Positions 43,545 to 52,993 of a stretch of 64,000 bases of DNA are shown in pieces. A program made the position numbers and the translations under genes. Location of the stretch: positions 4,385,501-4,449,500 of the forward strand of contig NZ_CP034683.1 of assembly GCF_003990335.1 (NCBI RefSeq), in the 5' to 3' direction. Each line of letters opens with the position of its first letter. Position 1 is the first letter of the stretch. Below the pieces are notes generated by a model that had not been told where the DNA came from, searched no databases, and worked only from the letters and a program-made list of their open reading frames with translations. This stretch comes from Rheinheimera mangrovi (lineage in GTDB: Bacteria; Pseudomonadota; Gammaproteobacteria; Enterobacterales; Alteromonadaceae).

Positions 43545-44852
43545 TCAGGCAAAACTCAGCACCAGACAGATGATCCCCCCTGTCACCAGCAATTGCAGCA
43601 GGCAATAGCCCATTATATCTTTGGCTTTAAGGCCTGCTATAGCCAACACAGGTAAAGCCCAAAACGGCTGGATTAAGTTAGTCCAGGCGTCGCCCCAGGC
43701 CACAGCCATGGCAATACGATTAACTTCAGCCCCTAATTCCAAAGCCGCCGGTATCATCACAGGAGCCTGCACCGCCCATTGACTACCGCCGGAGGGGATA
43801 AATATATTCACCAGACCAGCGCTGATAAAAGTCCAGAACGCCAGACTTTCTGCAGTAGCAAAGCTGACAAACCACTGCGATAAAGACTGAGCTAAACCCG
43901 ACTGCATCATCACCGCCATAATGCCGGCATAAAACGGAAACTGAATAACAATGCCAGCCCCGCCCTGAATGGCCTGCTGCAGGCTATGCAATAAACGCCT
44001 TGGTGTGCCATGCAGCAAAATCGCAAGAAACAAAAACAGAAAGTTCACTATATTCAGATTCAGCCCACCGGCTTTAGCAAAATACTGCAGCAAATAAGCC
44101 ACCGCGGCCATGACGATTAAAGCTGTGATCACAAAACTGTTTTCCAGCTTATCGGCAGGACGCTCTGTGGTTAAATCAGGCAGAGTTTCAGGGGTTAACT
44201 TAGCCGGGTCTATATAAACCGCATCTTCCACTTTAGGCCGCATCAGGTAATTCAACAGCGGCACCACAAGACATAAAGCCGCCACCAGCAGCAGATTAAA
44301 TGAGGAAAAAATAGTGTCGGATGTTGGAATAATGCCAATCTGAGCTTCGGAAAAATGACCGGACGTGGCGATGGTTAAAGGCACTGAACCCGACAAGCCA
44401 CCATGCCAGATAACAAAACCTGAATAAGCACTGGCGATCAGTAAGGGGTAATCGACCTGGATCCGCCGCGCTAAAGCTTTAGCAAATAAAGCCCCTACGA
44501 CTAAACCAAAACCCCAGTTCAGCCAGCTGGCGGCTAAAGACACCAGGGTCACCAGCACTATGGCCTGACCCGCAGTTTTAGCCAGCAGCGCCAGCCTATC
44601 CAGCAAAGAGCTGACTAAAGGAGTACTTGCCAGCATAAAACCTGTCACCAGCACCAACAGCATTTGCATCGAAAAACTCAGCAAACCCCAAAATCCATCG
44701 CCCCATTGCTGCGCCACAGCCAAAGGACTTTGTTGTTCAAACAGGATGGCTGCAACAAACACCAACAAGCTCAATAACAACACAAAAATATAAGGGTCAG
44801 GCAGGTAACGCTCGACCAGTTTAACCAGGGGTTTAGCAACGGCGTTTAGCAT
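43545..44852 (-). CDS. AtoE-type short-chain fatty acid transporter
   Basis: 435 residues and about 11 membrane segments. GFVIWHGGLSGSVPL, LVNIFIPSGGSQWAVQAP and AWGDAWTNLIQPFWALP are the fingerprints of the AtoE/TIGR00366 family of short-chain fatty acid permeases. It is convergent with the DUF6445 gene, one base apart, and opposite in direction to both halogenase groups, so it is probably an unrelated gene between them. Acetate released by the acetylesterases would be a possible substrate, but that is speculation. Confidence 0.85.
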   Translation of the reverse strand: MLNAVAKPLVKLVERYLPDPYIFVLLLSLLVFVAAILFEQQSPLAVAQQWGDGFWGLLSFSMQMLLVLVTGFMLASTPLVSSLLDRLALLAKTAGQAIVLVTLVSLAASWLNWGFGLVVGALFAKALARRIQVDYPLLIASAYSGFVIWHGGLSGSVPLTIATSGHFSEAQIGIIPTSDTIFSSFNLLLVAALCLVVPLLNYLMRPKVEDAVYIDPAKLTPETLPDLTTERPADKLENSFVITALIVMAAVAYLLQYFAKAGGLNLNIVNFLFLFLAILLHGTPRRLLHSLQQAIQGGAGIVIQFPFYAGIMAVMMQSGLAQSLSQWFVSFATAESLAFWTFISAGLVNIFIPSGGSQWAVQAPVMIPAALELGAEVNRIAMAVAWGDAWTNLIQPFWALPVLAIAGLKAKDIMGYCLLQLLVTGGIICLVLSFA

Positions 44853-44986
44853 CTTTTATCCATCATTTTTATCTGCTTCTGCAGTTACCTTAAAGCACTG
44901 CGTTTATTCGGGCAATTAAAGCTACGCCTGTCCAGCTTCAGATGCTGCCTGTGTGACCCTTAGCTTATGTTTATTTTGTTGCTTAG

Positions 44987-45204
44987 CATCACCTCTTTTC
45001 CAGTGATGTCCGCCTGCTGGGTTTCAACCTCTGGAAACTATTGCACTCGACAGGTACCTGGGTCATAGCCGCTATTTTCTGTCTGTCGTTTTATAAACGA
45101 ATTCCGATGCCCCATGGTATTTGATTGCGTTCAGCATCATGGTGCCTGCTGTTGTGCTGAAGCTGACTGCAAATCTAGCCGCCCGTAAAGTTGTGAGCTC
45201 GTGA
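44987..45204 (+). pseudogene. Remnant of a membrane protein gene (3' end, frameshifted)
   Basis: Two overlapping frames join into one plausible C-terminus. Frame one (44987-45121) reads LLGFNLWKLLHSTGTWVIAA, then a hydrophobic helix and KRIPMPHG, before TGA. The frame beginning at 45118 continues YLIAFSIMVPAVVLKLTANL to TGA at 45202-45204. A one-base shift near 45117 would fuse them. A rho-independent terminator follows 28 bases later, as expected for a real gene end. There is no 5' part; the family is not recognised. Confidence 0.5.
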
Positions 45205-45648
45205 CGCACACAACTACTGATTAAAATCCAAGCCCGCTTTTATAGCGGGTGTTTTATTTTCCCCACTATATCTCATTCAACCGCTTTATCTCGGCGGCTA
45301 AAAAACAGTCACAGCGATTAATTTTCGTAAACCAGACAACAAACTCTATAGTAACAACTCACTAAATTAGCTGATGCTTTTAGCTGCCAAATCTGCGGTT
45401 CAGTTCTTCGCCAAAGAAAATTATAAAAAAAAGCAAAAGGCTAACGCATTTTGACAACGTTAAATTTTCCGCTCTGTCACTACAATTCAGCTTGGGGAGT
45501 TGGCAATTCGGCGCGGAAGTGGAGGATGCCGGTAAGTTCAGCACCTTAAAAAAACAAACAGCATGATGGCATTCAGCGGGGGCGTCGCACTTCGCTGGTT
45601 ATATGTTTGATTCAGGTGACTTATACAAATCAAGAGGGTATGGATAGA
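45205..45648. other. Intergenic region upstream of second TonB receptor
   Basis: 444 bases without a gene. It holds the terminator at 45233-45260 and the half-palindrome TTGACAACGTTAA at 45451-45463, which may be a LacI-type operator or a -35 box; no good -10 is at the right distance. The ribosome site AGAGGG is at 45633-45638. Confidence 0.45.
45233..45260 (+). terminator. Rho-independent terminator of the decayed gene
   Basis: CCCGC (45233-45237), a seven-base loop and GCGGG (45245-45249), followed by TGTTTTATTTT. It lies behind the pseudogene remnant at 44987-45204. Confidence 0.75.
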
Positions 45649-48600
45649 ATGAAAAATAATAAGATATTTACCAGAACCGCAGTGGCAAGGGCTGTCACCC
45701 TGCTACTGAGTGGCACAGCAGTGTTGCCACTTTATGCACAGGAAGCACAACAAGCACAGGAAACAAAAGCATCAGAAACAGCTTCTATTGAAGTGATAGC
45801 TGTACGTGGTGTGCGCTCAAGTTTGCAGCAGGCTGCAGAAATTAAACGGAATTCTATGGGGGTGGTCGACGCCATCTCTGCTGAAGATATAGGTAAGTTC
45901 CCGGATACCAACCTGGCAGAATCTCTGCAACGTATATCTGGTGTATCGATCAGCCGCACTAACGGTGAAGGTTCAGAAGTCACAGTACGGGGTTTTGGTG
46001 GTGACAATAACATGGTCACGCTAAACGGCCGTACTATGCCAGCAGCTAATACTTATGCAGCAGGTTCAGGTGCTGATGGCACAAGCCGTGGCGGTAGCGC
46101 CCGGGCTTTTGACTTCTCAAATCTGGCCTCAGAAAGTATCAGTGGTGTTGAGGTTTATAAAACCAGTAAAGCGAACATAGCGACTGGCGGCATAGGCGCC
46201 ACTTTAAATATCAAAACAGCACGTCCACTGGAAAACTCTCAGGACGTCGCCAGCATAGGTGTAAAAGCCGCTCACGACACCACCAACAGAGCCGGTGATG
46301 ATGTGACTCCTGAGGTTTCAGGTATTTACAGCCATGCAACTGACGATGGTAAATTCGGTGTAAGTGTGTCAGCCAGTCACCAACAACGTGACTCAGGTTA
46401 CACAGGCGCCACAGTGAACGACTGGCAGGTGGCTTACTGGGATGATCTGGCAGATGCGGATCGGTTATGGAACAACGCAAACACTGTGGTCACCAACGGT
46501 CCTAGCCAGGGTCAATTGTACACCCGCCCTAACGATATTCGTTATGCGTTTTCAGACTCACAACGTGAACGCGATAATGCTCAATTGACGCTGCAGTTTA
46601 AACCTACCGAAAAATTTACAGCCACAGGTGATTACACCTTCGCTGAAAACAATATTGTTGAGCACAGAGGTGAAATTACCAACTGGATGCAGACGGGTAG
46701 CAACACTAAAGAAATTGAATTTGATAACAACATTGTTAAAACTCCAACTTATATTAAAGAAGAGTATGCAAGCGCTGTAGACGAGGGCTATGAGCAACAA
46801 TGGCGTGAACAAACCAACACGCTGAAATCTATAGGCCTGAACTTAGAGTACGACTACAGTGACGATCTGACTTTTGTGTTTGACGCTCACGATTCAAAAA
46901 TGCACAGCCGCGGCACTGGCCCACGCAATTCAGGTGAATTGGCTGTAGGTTTAGGTGCTCCTATAGTGGAATCCCGTGAATGGTTCTGGGGTGCAGATTT
47001 ACCTACCTATCTGAACGTCTATAACGATGCAGCTCCTGGCAAAGGCGCTAATGCAAACGGTATGGTGGATGCTGGTGACGTAGGTTCATCTATTGCCCGC
47101 ATTCGTAACGCTGGCCAGGAAAGTGATATTCAGCAATTTAAGCTGGATGCTATTTATGTGGTAGACAACGGCCGTTTCGACTTTGGTGTTGAGATGCGCA
47201 ATATGGAATCCCGTACTATTCAGACTGCCGGCAATAACATTGCTTTAGGTAACTGGAACGTAGGGAATCCGGGTGAGTTTGGTGATTTAATCCAACCTTT
47301 TGACTTACCAGGCGAGTTTAATGATTTTAAAACATTACCAGGTGGTTATGGTTTTATTGCCGACCCGCGCGCTTTATATACAGCAGCTTTAGGCCTATAT
47401 CCAGGTATTCCAACGGCTTCTGAAACATCCTTGTCTGCTGACAATATAGTGAAAGAAGACACTATGGCTGCTTACTTCCAGATCTCTTTGGGTGGTGAAA
47501 TCGGTAAAATGCCATTTGATGTATTAACTGGCTTACGTTACGAAGAAACTGAATCTGAATCCAGCTCTCTGGTGAGCAGAAACTATTTCCGCTGGGAAGA
47601 TAATAACGACATCGTCGCTTATGTCGACAGTACTGTGCCAGCACAGCCATTTAATGCAGAAAACAAGTACGACTACCTGTTACCAAGCTTAGACTTTACT
47701 TTGCATCTGAATGACGACTTAATCAGCCGTTTCTCCTTTAGTAAAACAATAGCTCGTGCAGGTTTAGGTAGCTTAGGTGTATCGGCTTCCAACTTTGGTG
47801 GTGGTGGTGGTTCTACGCTGTTAGGTGCTCAACCTACAGCCAACGCCTCTAACCCGGCCTTGTTGCCACTGGAATCCTCTAACTACGATTTATCATTAGA
47901 GTGGTACTACGATAATGGCAGCTACATGTCTGCTGGTTTGTTCCAGAAAGACGTAGTGAACTTTATCGGTAGCCGTCAGGTAGACCAGCCATTATTGGGT
48001 ATTCTTGACGTCACTGGTGGCCCACGTGCCTTAGCTGCTGCACAGGCAGTACAGGATGCAGGTTTCCCGCTGGATGACACTTATCTGTATGCAATGATGG
48101 TATTTACTGAATACCGAAACCATCCGGATATGATTGCCAAATATGGTGCTAACCCACAGTTTACCGGTACTCCGGATCAAATTGACTTCCTGGCCAACAA
48201 CGCAGGTTTTGACTTAGTGGCGAATCCTGATGATCCGGAAATGGTATTCCGTACCAGCACGCCGGATAACAACAGAGCCGCAAAAATCCACGGTGCTGAA
48301 TTTGCTATCCAGCATTTCTTTGGCGAAACAGGTTTTGGCGTACAGGCCAACTACACCATAGTACGGGGTGATATTGGCTTTGACGTCAATGCTAACCCGG
48401 GTGAGTCTCAGTTTGCATTGCTGGGCTTAAGCGATACAGCCAACTTGATCGGTATCTATGAGAAAGATGGCTGGACTGCACGGGTTGCCTGGAACTGGCG
48501 TGATGAGTATCTGGCAGAAGTGAACAAAGGCGGTTCAAACAACCCTCGCTTTGAAGAAGCCTACTGGCAGCTGGATACGAACGTAAGCTACGATGTAAAT

Positions 48601-48738
48601 GATCAGCTGACGGTATTCTTTGAAGCGCTGAACCTGACGGGTGAAGACAGCCGTTCACATGCCCGTAACGAATCCATGTTGTGGTATCTGACAGACCTGG
48701 ATGCTCGTTATCAGGTAGGTATGCGTTATCAGTTCTAG
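45649..48738 (+). CDS. TonB-dependent receptor upstream of SapC-halogenase operon
   Basis: About 1029 residues: signal peptide (MKNNKIFTRTAVARAVTLLL onward, cleavage after LYA), TonB-box-like IEVIAVRGVRSSLQQ, plug with GKFPDTNLAESLQRISGVSI and VTVRGFGGDNNMVTLNG, and a barrel ending in Gln-Phe. TTG at 45607 and ATG at 45640 are in frame, but AGAGGG is ten bases before the ATG at 45649 and only one base before 45640, so I choose 45649. The plug resembles oligosaccharide receptors of glycan-using Alteromonadales. Ligand unknown. Confidence 0.88.
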   Translation: MKNNKIFTRTAVARAVTLLLSGTAVLPLYAQEAQQAQETKASETASIEVIAVRGVRSSLQQAAEIKRNSMGVVDAISAEDIGKFPDTNLAESLQRISGVSISRTNGEGSEVTVRGFGGDNNMVTLNGRTMPAANTYAAGSGADGTSRGGSARAFDFSNLASESISGVEVYKTSKANIATGGIGATLNIKTARPLENSQDVASIGVKAAHDTTNRAGDDVTPEVSGIYSHATDDGKFGVSVSASHQQRDSGYTGATVNDWQVAYWDDLADADRLWNNANTVVTNGPSQGQLYTRPNDIRYAFSDSQRERDNAQLTLQFKPTEKFTATGDYTFAENNIVEHRGEITNWMQTGSNTKEIEFDNNIVKTPTYIKEEYASAVDEGYEQQWREQTNTLKSIGLNLEYDYSDDLTFVFDAHDSKMHSRGTGPRNSGELAVGLGAPIVESREWFWGADLPTYLNVYNDAAPGKGANANGMVDAGDVGSSIARIRNAGQESDIQQFKLDAIYVVDNGRFDFGVEMRNMESRTIQTAGNNIALGNWNVGNPGEFGDLIQPFDLPGEFNDFKTLPGGYGFIADPRALYTAALGLYPGIPTASETSLSADNIVKEDTMAAYFQISLGGEIGKMPFDVLTGLRYEETESESSSLVSRNYFRWEDNNDIVAYVDSTVPAQPFNAENKYDYLLPSLDFTLHLNDDLISRFSFSKTIARAGLGSLGVSASNFGGGGGSTLLGAQPTANASNPALLPLESSNYDLSLEWYYDNGSYMSAGLFQKDVVNFIGSRQVDQPLLGILDVTGGPRALAAAQAVQDAGFPLDDTYLYAMMVFTEYRNHPDMIAKYGANPQFTGTPDQIDFLANNAGFDLVANPDDPEMVFRTSTPDNNRAAKIHGAEFAIQHFFGETGFGVQANYTIVRGDIGFDVNANPGESQFALLGLSDTANLIGIYEKDGWTARVAWNWRDEYLAEVNKGGSNNPRFEEAYWQLDTNVSYDVNDQLTVFFEALNLTGEDSRSHARNESMLWYLTDLDARYQVGMRYQF

Positions 48739-48763
48739 TAGGGGCGGGGCTTGTCCCCGCCCG
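48738..48763. repeat. REP-like hairpin element 1
   Basis: GTAG followed by GGGCGGGG (48742-48749), loop CTTGT, CCCCGCCC (48755-48762). This is the GTAG-type REP form. A weaker inverted unit follows at about 48788-48805. It begins within the TonB receptor stop codon. Confidence 0.8.
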
Positions 48764-48900
48764 TCTGGACAATAACACGGTTTGGAATGGGCTTACACCC
48801 GCCCTTCTAAACGACAAAGATATACACAGGGAAAAGTTGCTTCTGCGGCTTTTCCCTGTTCTGCTGTACATGCTACCTAAGAAGTCACAGGGAAAATCAT

Positions 48901-49650
48901 ATGACCAGGCATGTGTTATTAAATAATATCGACCATCAGCACACCCGCGTTATCCACTACTTTGGCCCGGAGTTCGGCGACAATCTGCACAGCGCTCTGG
49001 TGTTCCCCAATGAATTTACTGAATTACAGAAAGAATATCCTGTTCTGTTGCGCAAAGATGATCCACAAGGCAGCTTTCAGGCCATAGCTTTATTAGGCTT
49101 TGCCGCAGCTGAAAATTTATATCTGAATGCCCAACACCCCACAGGCTGGGATGCCCGCTATATTCCGGCCAGTATTGAAAAAGGTCCTTTCCTGATCGGC
49201 TTTCAGCGCGCTGCTAGTATGCAGGATCAAGCACCGGATGCTGTGGTCCATATCGATATGGATCACCCCAAAGTCGGCACAGAACAAGGTCAGCAATTGT
49301 TTTTGTCTCAGGGTGGCAACAGCCCTTACCTGGAACATATCTCTGCGCGGCTGGATACTATTCATCAAGGCACAAACTTAGCGCCTGTGTTTTATAAAGC
49401 ACTGGAGCAACTGGAACTGGTGGAGCCCGTCACTATTGAATTTGCTTTGCATACCAGTGAAAAAATCCGCTTAACAGGCAACTATTGCATTAACGAACAA
49501 CGACTGGCGACTTTACCGGCCGAAGCACTGCTGAAGTTACACCAATCTGGCTTTTTAGCACTGATTTACGCTATGGTTTTTTCAATGGGCAACATCCGAC
49601 ATTTAATAGAACGAAAAAACAATAGCATGCGCCAACAAAGCCCGGAGTGA
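48901..49650 (+). CDS. SapC family protein
   Basis: A 249-residue cytosolic protein of the SapC family (PF07277): HYFGPEFGDNLHSALVFPNE near residue 20, a YPVLLRKD strand, SIEKGPFLIGFQ, and FLSQGGNSPYLEHISARLD. The name comes from a Campylobacter S-layer locus; the function is unsettled. In glycan-using proteobacteria it recurs between TonB receptors and tryptophan halogenases, as here. It starts the four-gene operon SapC, cupin, halogenase, DUF6445, and its stop overlaps the cupin start. Confidence 0.85.
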   Translation: MTRHVLLNNIDHQHTRVIHYFGPEFGDNLHSALVFPNEFTELQKEYPVLLRKDDPQGSFQAIALLGFAAAENLYLNAQHPTGWDARYIPASIEKGPFLIGFQRAASMQDQAPDAVVHIDMDHPKVGTEQGQQLFLSQGGNSPYLEHISARLDTIHQGTNLAPVFYKALEQLELVEPVTIEFALHTSEKIRLTGNYCINEQRLATLPAEALLKLHQSGFLALIYAMVFSMGNIRHLIERKNNSMRQQSPE

Positions 49651-50693
49651 CAGCAAAGCCTATGTTAAGGGTCAGTCGTACAACCAAAGAAATTCACTGC
49701 AAAAACGGGCAGATTCCGCCTGAGGTATTCGCTGCTGCTGAGCCGGTAATACTGCGTGGTCTGGTCCATCACTGGCCATTGGTGCAACTGGGGCAGCAGG
49801 GTTCTGCCGCAGTGGTGGATTACCTCTGCAGTTATTACAACGGCAAAGCCACTCAGGTATTTTATGGCGAACCCGCTCTGAATGGCCGTTATTTTTATGA
49901 CGATAGCTGCAGCAAACTCAATTATGAAACCCGGCTGGGTCAGGTGGATCAGGTGCTGCAGCAAATTTTGCAATGGCAGCAGCAAGAGCAATCTCCTTCT
50001 GTCTATATAGCCTCTAATTTGCTCAGTACGCATTTCCCCGGCTTGCGACAACAGAACGATATTGAACTGCCAAAACCTGTAGTGAACTACGAAACAGAAC
50101 CAGACAGAGTCAGTATCTGGTTGGGCAATAAATCGCTGGCGGCTTGTCATTACGATTCCTCGGAAAATCTGGCCTGCTGTGTGCTGGGCAAAAGGCGTTT
50201 TACCCTGTTTCCACCGGATCAGGTCAGCCATTTGTATCCGGGACCTTTAGAACCAACACCAGGTGGTCAGGTGATCAGCATGGTGGATTTCGACCAGCCG
50301 GATTTAGAACGTTTCCCTGATTTTCCAAAAGCCATAGCTGCTGGCCAGATTGCTGAACTTGAGCCCGGAGATGCGCTTTATCTGCCCAGTATGTGGTGGC
50401 ATCAGGTCGAAGGCTTAAGCAGCTTTAATATTCTGATCAACTACTGGTGGAGCACAGCGCCCCGCTACACAGGCTCAGGCATGAATTTGCTGTATCACGC
50501 CCTGCTATGCCTGCGCGATAAACCAGAACATGAACGCAAAGCCTGGCAGGCTTTGCTAAACCACTATGTATTTGACGACCCGAAAAAAGCCGGCGCGCAT
50601 TTGCCGGAGCAAGCCCGTGGTGTGTTGGGTGATCTGAATGAAATGCAGGCCAGACAATTGCGCGCCATGCTGTTAAACAGATTAAACCGCTAA
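49647..50693 (+). CDS. Cupin-8/JmjC-like protein
   Basis: About 348 residues. Fe(II)/2-oxoglutarate-type jelly roll: SIWLGNKSLAACHYDSSENL with His-x-Asp, then FTLFPPDQ, then LPSMWWHQVEGLSSFNILIN with the distal His. This is the cupin_8 (JmjC-like) family, whose characterised members hydroxylate proteins or small molecules. The GTG at 49647 overlaps the SapC stop by four bases; the ATG at 49662 is an alternative with GGAG 14 bases upstream. Here it is a second oxygenase-like protein beside a halogenase and DUF6445. Confidence 0.8.
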   Translation: MTAKPMLRVSRTTKEIHCKNGQIPPEVFAAAEPVILRGLVHHWPLVQLGQQGSAAVVDYLCSYYNGKATQVFYGEPALNGRYFYDDSCSKLNYETRLGQVDQVLQQILQWQQQEQSPSVYIASNLLSTHFPGLRQQNDIELPKPVVNYETEPDRVSIWLGNKSLAACHYDSSENLACCVLGKRRFTLFPPDQVSHLYPGPLEPTPGGQVISMVDFDQPDLERFPDFPKAIAAGQIAELEPGDALYLPSMWWHQVEGLSSFNILINYWWSTAPRYTGSGMNLLYHALLCLRDKPEHERKAWQALLNHYVFDDPKKAGAHLPEQARGVLGDLNEMQARQLRAMLLNRLNR

Positions 50694-50738
50694 TTAAAAC
50701 AATAAAAACAAACAATAAAAAGCGACGAGGAATACTAG

Positions 50739-52220
50739 ATGCAACAGGTTAAAAAAGTAGTGATTGCAGGTGGAGGCACAGCGGGCTGGGTCGCAGCCGC
50801 AGCTTTATCCAAACGCCTGAAAGGCCTGATTGAAGTTGTGCTCATTGAATCCGAAGAAATTGGCACTGTAGGTGTTGGAGAGTCAACTGTTCCTCCTGTA
50901 CTGCTGTTTCATAACCTGTTGGGCATAGACGAACAGGAGTTTATGAAAGCCACGGACGCGACTTTTAAACTGGCCATCTCTTTTGAAAACTGGGGCCAGA
51001 CGGGCGATCAGTATTTCCACCCCTTTGGCGTCACAGGCAAAGGCAGTTTTTTAACTGACTTTCAGCATTATTATTTGCACGGCTTAAGCCAGGGCGTTGA
51101 TGCGCCTTTTGGTGATTATTGTTATGAATTGCAGGCGGCTAAACAGCATAAATTCGGCAAAACCGACAAATCGAGCATCAACTATGCCTATCACCTAGAT
51201 GCTGGCCGTTATGCCCGTTTTCTGCGCAAATTCAGCGAAGATTTAGGCGCAGTGCGGATTGAAGGCAAAATTGCTCAGGTGCTGCAACATGTCAACGGCG
51301 ATATCCGCTCTTTGGTGCTGGAATCAGGCCAGGAAATAACCGGGGATTTGTTTATCGACTGCACAGGCTTCAGAGCTTTGCTGATCGAACAAAGCTTAAA
51401 AACAGGTTATGAACATTGGGACCACTGGCTGCCCTGCAATAAAGCTGTGGTGGTACAAACCGAATCAGCTGCCACATTACCCCCTTACACCAGAGCTATG
51501 GCGCACGACAGTGGCTGGCAATGGCGTATTCCTTTGCAGCACAGAGTCGGCAACGGCCTGGTCTATACCAGCGATTATTTGTCGGATGAACAGGCAAAAC
51601 AGCGTTTGCTCGGCAATCTGGAAACCCCGGCCCTGATCGAGCCCAGAATGCTGAGTTATCAGACAGGGCGGCGGAAAAAACTCTGGAATAAAAACTGTAT
51701 CGCCATTGGTTTATCCAGTGGTTTTATTGAACCGCTGGAATCGACCAGCATTTTCCTGTTTATGAGCGGCATTATCCGCTTATTACGACTCTTTCCATTT
51801 AACGGCGTTACGCCAGCTCTGATGGATGAATACAATCAGCAGTCCATTACCGAAGTGGAAAAAATCCGCGACTTTATTATTTTGCATTACCACCAGACTG
51901 AGCGAAACGACAGTCCGTTTTGGCAGTATTGCCGCACTATGTCGATCCCGGATACGCTGGCGCACCGCATCGAATTGTTCAAAGAAAGCGCCCATGCCTT
52001 CCAGACAGGAGATGAAATGTTCAGGCTGGAGTCCTGGAGTCATGTAATGTTAGGGCAACGGCTGCAACCACAAAGTTATCACCAGCTGGTAGCGGGTTTA
52101 GGTCAGGGCGAATTAAGTCGTCATCTGCAGAGTATTCGCGAGACCATTAACGCTGCGGTCGACAGACTGCCGTCGCATCGTGACTTTTTACGTCACTATT
52201 GTCCTTCTAATCTCAACTGA
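50739..52220 (+). CDS. Flavin-dependent (tryptophan-type) halogenase 3
   Basis: 493 residues with GGGTAGW (residues 11-17), catalytic-type Lys 77 in ATFKLAISF, GWQWRIP, and FIEPLESTS, all intact. It starts behind ACGAGGAATACTAG. It differs from halogenases 1 and 2 throughout, so it is an old paralogue rather than a local copy. It is followed nine bases later by its DUF6445 partner, repeating the halogenase-DUF6445 order of the first cluster. Confidence 0.88.
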   Translation: MQQVKKVVIAGGGTAGWVAAAALSKRLKGLIEVVLIESEEIGTVGVGESTVPPVLLFHNLLGIDEQEFMKATDATFKLAISFENWGQTGDQYFHPFGVTGKGSFLTDFQHYYLHGLSQGVDAPFGDYCYELQAAKQHKFGKTDKSSINYAYHLDAGRYARFLRKFSEDLGAVRIEGKIAQVLQHVNGDIRSLVLESGQEITGDLFIDCTGFRALLIEQSLKTGYEHWDHWLPCNKAVVVQTESAATLPPYTRAMAHDSGWQWRIPLQHRVGNGLVYTSDYLSDEQAKQRLLGNLETPALIEPRMLSYQTGRRKKLWNKNCIAIGLSSGFIEPLESTSIFLFMSGIIRLLRLFPFNGVTPALMDEYNQQSITEVEKIRDFIILHYHQTERNDSPFWQYCRTMSIPDTLAHRIELFKESAHAFQTGDEMFRLESWSHVMLGQRLQPQSYHQLVAGLGQGELSRHLQSIRETINAAVDRLPSHRDFLRHYCPSNLN

Positions 52221-52228
52221 CAGTCGCC

Positions 52229-52906
52229 ATGCAGATCACCAGGCTGACCATAGGGCAAGAACAATCACCGCTTTTGGTGGTGGATAACTTTGTGCCAGAG
52301 CCACAAAGCCTGGTGAACTTTGCCGCCAGTCAGAAGTTTTTGGCCAATTCACCTTATTATCCGGGTATTCGCGCGGCGGCACCGCAGGCCTACCAGCAAT
52401 TTATGCTGCACAGCCTGCAACAGACCTTGATTGATTACTTTGAACTACCTGCGACTCAGCTTGGTTTCTCCGTCTGTCATTTTTCATTGGTGACTACGCC
52501 ACCCACACAACTCAAGCTACTGCAACGTATCCCCCATTTTGATACCACAGAAAAACATGCGCTGGCTGCAGTGCATTATTTATTTCAGGGTGATCAGGGC
52601 GGCACAGCCTTTTACCGGCATCGCAAAACAGGCTTTGAGTCTATAGATGAAAGCCGCACTCTGGAGTATTACCGTTCACTGGAAAGCGAAAACGACGGCC
52701 CTTATTTACCTAAGGCCGTTGATGGTTATATTCAGGGGGATACGCCCTTGTTTGAGCAAATTGCAGCACAGCCCGGTGTATTTAACCGGCTGGTCGTGTA
52801 TCGCCGCCAGCTGTTGCACAGCGGCATGATCACCCAGCACACCAGTCTTTCAGCAGACCCCAGAGTGGGCAGACTAACTATCAGTAGCTTTATTGACCCG
52901 GCTTAA
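52229..52906 (+). CDS. DUF6445-type, 2OG-Fe(II) oxygenase-like protein, copy 2
   Basis: 225 residues, clearly homologous to the protein at 42857-43543: QSPLLVVDNFVPEPQSLVNF at the start, IPHFDTTEKHALAAVHYL with His-x-Asp, TAFYRHRKTGFES, and FNRLVVYRRQLLHSGMI with the distal His. These residues fit an Fe(II)-dependent double-stranded beta-helix. It ends the operon, directly before the REP elements. Confidence 0.72.
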   Translation: MQITRLTIGQEQSPLLVVDNFVPEPQSLVNFAASQKFLANSPYYPGIRAAAPQAYQQFMLHSLQQTLIDYFELPATQLGFSVCHFSLVTTPPTQLKLLQRIPHFDTTEKHALAAVHYLFQGDQGGTAFYRHRKTGFESIDESRTLEYYRSLESENDGPYLPKAVDGYIQGDTPLFEQIAAQPGVFNRLVVYRRQLLHSGMITQHTSLSADPRVGRLTISSFIDPA

Positions 52907-52937
52907 CCTACGGGGGCCGTGGCTTGTGCCGGCCCTT
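52907..52937. repeat. REP-like hairpin element 2a (degenerate)
   Basis: GGGCCG (52914-52919), a ten-base loop containing CTTGT, and CGGCCC (52930-52935), preceded by CTAC. It pairs with element 2b to form a BIME-like unit. Confidence 0.6.
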
Positions 52938-52960
52938 TCCATCCGTACCGCGGTATCATG

Positions 52961-52989
52961 AGACGGGCGGGTACAAGACCCGCCCCTAC
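52961..52989. repeat. REP-like hairpin element 2b, inverted to element 1
   Basis: GGGCGGGT (52965-52972), loop ACAAG, ACCCGCCC (52978-52985), then CTAC. Read on the minus strand it is the same GTAG-GGGC... type as at 48738-48763, so the two face each other across the SapC-halogenase operon. Confidence 0.8.
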
Positions 52990-52993
52990 GGAT

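Noticed and set aside
45451..45463. TTGACAACGTTAA as a promoter of the second receptor
   Set aside because: No -10 box at a suitable distance, and only half of a LacI-type palindrome.
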